Assembly (NCBI GenBank): GCA_029210905.1
Contig: JARGGF010000148.1
Location: 1-8,218, forward strand
Source: Bacteroidales bacterium
Lineage (GTDB): Bacteria; Bacteroidota; Bacteroidia; Bacteroidales; NBLH01
Direction of reading: 5' to 3'
Length of the DNA: 8,218 nucleotides
The first letter of the stretch is position 1. Every line of letters begins with the position of its first letter. A program made the translations under genes and the position numbers. Positions 5,367 through 8,218 of the stretch are shown here, piece after piece. Under the pieces are notes generated by a model. It did not search any database and was not told the origin of the DNA. It saw only the letters and a list, made by a program, of their open reading frames with translations.

Positions 5367-6758
5367 ATGAAAAGAATTCAACTGTTATATATAATTCTCC
5401 TGATTTCAGTAACTGCTTCTGCCCAGGGATATGAAATACCTGTTAAAATAAATAATTTAGCAGATTCTATAGTCTATTTTGGCTACCATTTTGGTAATGG
5501 TTATTTTATTAACGACAGCAGTCAGGTTGATAACAGTGGTCAAGTAGTATTTAAGGGTACTGAACCACTTCAGGGCGGTATCTATTTTTTATTACTGCCG
5601 GGAGGAAAATATTTTGATTTTTTGATAGATAAGGATCAAAATTTTAGTATTTCCTGCGACACAACTGATTTTTTAAATAGCGTAAGTTTTAAAAATTCTT
5701 TTCAGAATGAAAAGTTCTATAATTATCAGAAATATTTAAATACACAATATCAAACCATTAACGATTTAAAGGAAAAGCAAAAAAAATACCTGACCAAGCT
5801 GGACACATTAATGTTGATTGAAGAAGATATTCAGTTGATTTACAACAAAATATATTTACATAAGGAAGAAATTATCTCCGAACATCCTGATTCTTTAATC
5901 TCTATACTTATTAAGGCTGGTCTTCCAATAATACCTCCGCCATCACCAAGAGATACAAGTGGTAATGTAATTGACTCCATGTTTGAATATAAGTATGTTA
6001 AAGCGCATTTTTTTGACAATGTTAGCTTTAATGATGTTCGTTTTTTGAGAACTGCCATTTTGCAAAACAAAGTTTTGGAGTATCTGAATAAAATGTCTAT
6101 GCCTCAGTATGACAGTATTATACATGATGTTGACGAAGTAATTGAAAGGGCCGCTGCCAATCCTGAAGTCTATAAATTTGTACTGAATACCCTGTTTCAA
6201 TATTATAATAAGAGCAATATTATTAGTGATGAAAATATATTTGTACACATCGCTGAAAAATATTATTTAGGTGGAAAAGCCCCGTGGACAAAGGACGATT
6301 TTAATGTAAAACTAAAAGAAGATTTAGCCAGGCGAAAACCTAACCTGATAGGTGCAGTTGCAGCTAATTTTTTAATGAAAGACAACAAAGGTAAAGCTGT
6401 TAATTTACGGGATTTACAGAACCGACATGTAATATTATATTTTTATGATGTTGATTGCGAAATATGCACCATGGTGAGTCCAGAGCTTATGAATTTTTAC
6501 AGGATCATTCGTGATAGGGGCGTTACAGTAATTGGAATATATACAGGCAAAGAAAAAGCAAAATGGCTTAAATATATCGAAGACAATAATTTAAGCTGGA
6601 TAAATGTTTGGGACCCTGATGGAAAATCCGGATTCAGGGAGGCATATAATATTACAGGCACACCCCAGCTTTTTTTATTGGATGAAGATCAAAAAATAGT
6701 AGCTAAAAGAATCACGGTTGAACAATTAATGGGATATTTTAATTCAATAGATAACTAA
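5367..6758 (+). CDS. Secreted DUF4369/DUF5106 thioredoxin-fold protein, active site CEIC
   Basis: A 463-residue exported protein. Residues 1-20 (MKRIQLLYIILLISVTASAQ) are a cleavable signal peptide, so it acts in the periplasm or envelope. Residues ~22-110 look like the DUF4369 beta domain (GIYFLLLPGGKYFDFLID at 71-88), ~115-325 are helical with DUF5106 character (HPDSLISILIKAG, APWTKDDF), and ~328-463 form a TlpA/AhpC-like thioredoxin domain. That domain carries CEIC at 364-367 in FYDVDCEICTMVSP and the cis-proline Thr432-Pro433 (GTPQLFLLD). Bacteroidota relatives use such proteins in thiol-disulfide exchange; the partner here is unknown. CEIC replaces the usual CGHC or CxPC, which should alter the redox potential, and the Trp usually found before the motif is missing (FYDVDC). 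It leads a run of same-strand genes and ends 8 bp before its paralogue. Confidence 0.88.
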   Translation: MKRIQLLYIILLISVTASAQGYEIPVKINNLADSIVYFGYHFGNGYFINDSSQVDNSGQVVFKGTEPLQGGIYFLLLPGGKYFDFLIDKDQNFSISCDTTDFLNSVSFKNSFQNEKFYNYQKYLNTQYQTINDLKEKQKKYLTKLDTLMLIEEDIQLIYNKIYLHKEEIISEHPDSLISILIKAGLPIIPPPSPRDTSGNVIDSMFEYKYVKAHFFDNVSFNDVRFLRTAILQNKVLEYLNKMSMPQYDSIIHDVDEVIERAAANPEVYKFVLNTLFQYYNKSNIISDENIFVHIAEKYYLGGKAPWTKDDFNVKLKEDLARRKPNLIGAVAANFLMKDNKGKAVNLRDLQNRHVILYFYDVDCEICTMVSPELMNFYRIIRDRGVTVIGIYTGKEKAKWLKYIEDNNLSWINVWDPDGKSGFREAYNITGTPQLFLLDEDQKIVAKRITVEQLMGYFNSIDN

Positions 6759-6766
6759 TAAACTGT

Positions 6767-8110
6767 ATGGCTAAATTTAGCTACATAAGACTTTTTATAA
6801 TTATTGGGGCATTAATAGCATGTAATTTACAGATTAAAGCACAAGCCTATAGAATAAAAGCTAAAATTAAGGGCGCCAATGAAATGGAAGCACAATTGGC
6901 TTATTATCAAGGTGATAAACCTGTTTTAGTCCAAAATGGAAAATTTGATAAAAACGCCCAGCTTACATTTGAAGGAAATGAAAAACTCCCAACCGGCATA
7001 TATTTCATAGTTATAGGAAATCTTGGGTATTTTGATCTCTTAATCAGAGACGAGCAGCAATTTAGCCTGCAGAGTGATACCGCCGGGCTTATTAATGAGA
7101 TGAAAGTTAAAGTTTCTGCTGATAACGAAATATTCTTCGACTATCAGAAAAAAGTGCTTAAACTTAAAACTTCAATTGCCGAAAACCAAAGCAATATCAA
7201 GTTATATAATGAACAAAGTGATTCGGTAAAACTCCTTAAAATTGAAAATGAAAAACTTGAGGATCACTTAAACACTTTGGTAGAAACAACTCAAAAAAAA
7301 TACCCCGGGAGTTATCTGGCGAAAATCCTGCATGCAATGAGCATTTCAGATGTTGATAAATTCAATTTTGCAGATGAAGACTTGCTCAGAACTCCATTTT
7401 TTCATAACATGGTTCGGTTGTTTATAAAAAAAAATATTGAGAAAAATTCTGCCTTCATTAAAAGTCAAACGCGTCAACTGCTTGATTCAGTGAAAAGTAC
7501 ACAAGCTAATTTTGAGTATATAGCGACTTATTTGCTAAACTTTTATAGCACTTTTTACAAAACGGGAATCAATGATGTTTTCGTTTTTATAGCAGACCAA
7601 TATTTTTTACCTGATAAAGCCAAATGGTTAAGTAAAGAAATTTTAAGCAAAATTAACGAAAGAAGAGATTTTATGGCGCAAAGTATGCCTGGTATGCCTG
7701 CTCAGGATTTAAAATTAGAAAGCACTACCGGAGAATATTTCTCTCTACTTCAGGTTGAATCACCGTTAACCTTTCTGTATTTCTGGTCGGCAGATTGCGG
7801 GCATTGTACCACATCTACAAATATATTAAAAGAGAACTACGAGGCACTGTCCCTTAAAAATGTGAGTATATTCGCAGTAAATATTGACAAAGACAAAGAT
7901 AAATGGCTTAAAAAAATTGAAGAAACCGAAAGCCCCTGGCTCAATTGCTGGGATCCTGAAGAAGTTTCGGGATTTAGAGATAAATATTATGTTTACGGAA
8001 CACCGCTACTCTATGTAATTGATGCCAATAAAAAAATCATTGCATTTAAAAACGGAGAAACTGAAATAGAATCACTTGTAAATCAAATAATTGAAAAGAA
8101 AGGCAAATAA
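6767..8110 (+). CDS. Secreted DUF4369/thioredoxin-fold protein, active site CGHC
   Basis: A 447-residue paralogue of the preceding gene, co-transcribed with it to judge by the 8-bp gap. The N-terminal signal runs to about residue 26 (IKAQA). It also contains LIAC at 16-19, a perfect lipobox, so it may be a lipoprotein anchored through Cys19 instead of a freely secreted protein. The DUF4369-like part is ~28-118 (GIYFIVIGNLGYFDLLIRDE at 77-96), and a helical middle with a charged coiled-coil stretch (~130-175) follows. The thioredoxin domain is ~310-447, with CGHC at 344-347 in YFWSADCGHC and cis-proline Thr412-Pro413. CGHC is the dithiol of protein disulfide isomerases and of most family members. 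Shared blocks with the upstream protein include KWLK, W-x-N-x-WDP, SGFR and GTP. Cys394 is an extra cysteine in the loop where the paralogue has Val. The redox partner is unknown. Confidence 0.88.
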   Translation: MAKFSYIRLFIIIGALIACNLQIKAQAYRIKAKIKGANEMEAQLAYYQGDKPVLVQNGKFDKNAQLTFEGNEKLPTGIYFIVIGNLGYFDLLIRDEQQFSLQSDTAGLINEMKVKVSADNEIFFDYQKKVLKLKTSIAENQSNIKLYNEQSDSVKLLKIENEKLEDHLNTLVETTQKKYPGSYLAKILHAMSISDVDKFNFADEDLLRTPFFHNMVRLFIKKNIEKNSAFIKSQTRQLLDSVKSTQANFEYIATYLLNFYSTFYKTGINDVFVFIADQYFLPDKAKWLSKEILSKINERRDFMAQSMPGMPAQDLKLESTTGEYFSLLQVESPLTFLYFWSADCGHCTTSTNILKENYEALSLKNVSIFAVNIDKDKDKWLKKIEETESPWLNCWDPEEVSGFRDKYYVYGTPLLYVIDANKKIIAFKNGETEIESLVNQIIEKKGK

Positions 8111-8112
8111 AT

Positions 8113-8134
8113 AAGCCTGAGCATTAGCTTTTTT
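8113..8134 (+). terminator. Weak hairpin plus T run after the second redox gene
   Basis: AAGC (8113-8116) can pair with GCTT (8127-8130) around a 10-base loop, followed by four more Ts to 8134. The stem is only 4 bp, so at most it is an attenuating site. The next gene begins 43 bp further on in the same direction. Confidence 0.2.
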
Positions 8135-8176
8135 AATAGTTGCTTGTTTAACGCCAAATAAAATGATAAAATAGTT

Positions 8177-8218
8177 ATGATACATAAATTATTTTTCTTA
8201 CTTATTAGTATACTCCTG
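8177..8218 (+). CDS. Start of a third exported protein (first 14 codons, truncated by window end)
   Basis: ATG at 8177 opens MIHKLFFLLISILL, a charged N-terminus followed by an uninterrupted hydrophobic run: the beginning of a signal peptide. It runs in the same direction 66 bp after the CGHC gene, so it may belong to the same transcription unit and may be another envelope protein, perhaps a further paralogue. The family cannot be told from 14 residues. Confidence 0.55.
   Translation, partial: MIHKLFFLLISILL

Overview
The window reads as chromosomal DNA of a member of the Bacteroidota, probably a Bacteroidales-like lineage. The evidence is AT-rich sequence, an absence of convincing Shine-Dalgarno sites, promoter boxes of the Bacteroidota type (TTTG, 19 bp, TAnnTTTG), a Bacteroidota-style family I pyrophosphatase, and two secreted proteins of the DUF4369/DUF5106/thioredoxin type that is typical of that phylum. 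The standard genetic code fits all intact genes.

Layout. 2-187 (+) is the 3' end of a DnaQ-type 3'-5' exonuclease. 210-350 is a non-coding repeat made of several overlapping inverted repeats. 369-1226 (+) encodes a predicted lipoprotein with a papain/NlpC-like Cys-His core. It converges on nth (1298-1939, -), endonuclease III, which has a clear promoter at 1974-2004. Divergent from nth is a Uup-like ABC-F ATPase (2129-3991, +). Next come a second clear promoter (3998-4028), a 144-bp MITE-like element (4062-4205) with an 18-bp terminal inverted repeat and a perfect 10-bp target duplication, and then ppa (4277-4951, +). The element lies between the promoter and ppa, so the ppa mRNA should carry it as a structured leader.

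The 415-bp gap after ppa is not empty. It holds the C-terminal ~80 codons of a decayed MATE-family efflux gene on the minus strand (4984-~5223), with an in-frame TGA, and its relic terminator is still recognisable at 4950-4995. From 5367 to the window end there is a same-strand cluster of envelope thiol-redox-like proteins: two tandem paralogues 8 bp apart with different active sites (CEIC and CGHC), then the first 14 codons of a third exported product.

The genes are mostly housekeeping (DNA repair, translation-associated ATPase, pyrophosphate hydrolysis) mixed with envelope proteins. I see no defence system, CRISPR array, RNA gene or intact transposase. The notable content is the MITE-like insertion in the ppa leader, the complex repeat at 210-350, the MATE fossil, and the diverged pair of thioredoxin-fold paralogues.
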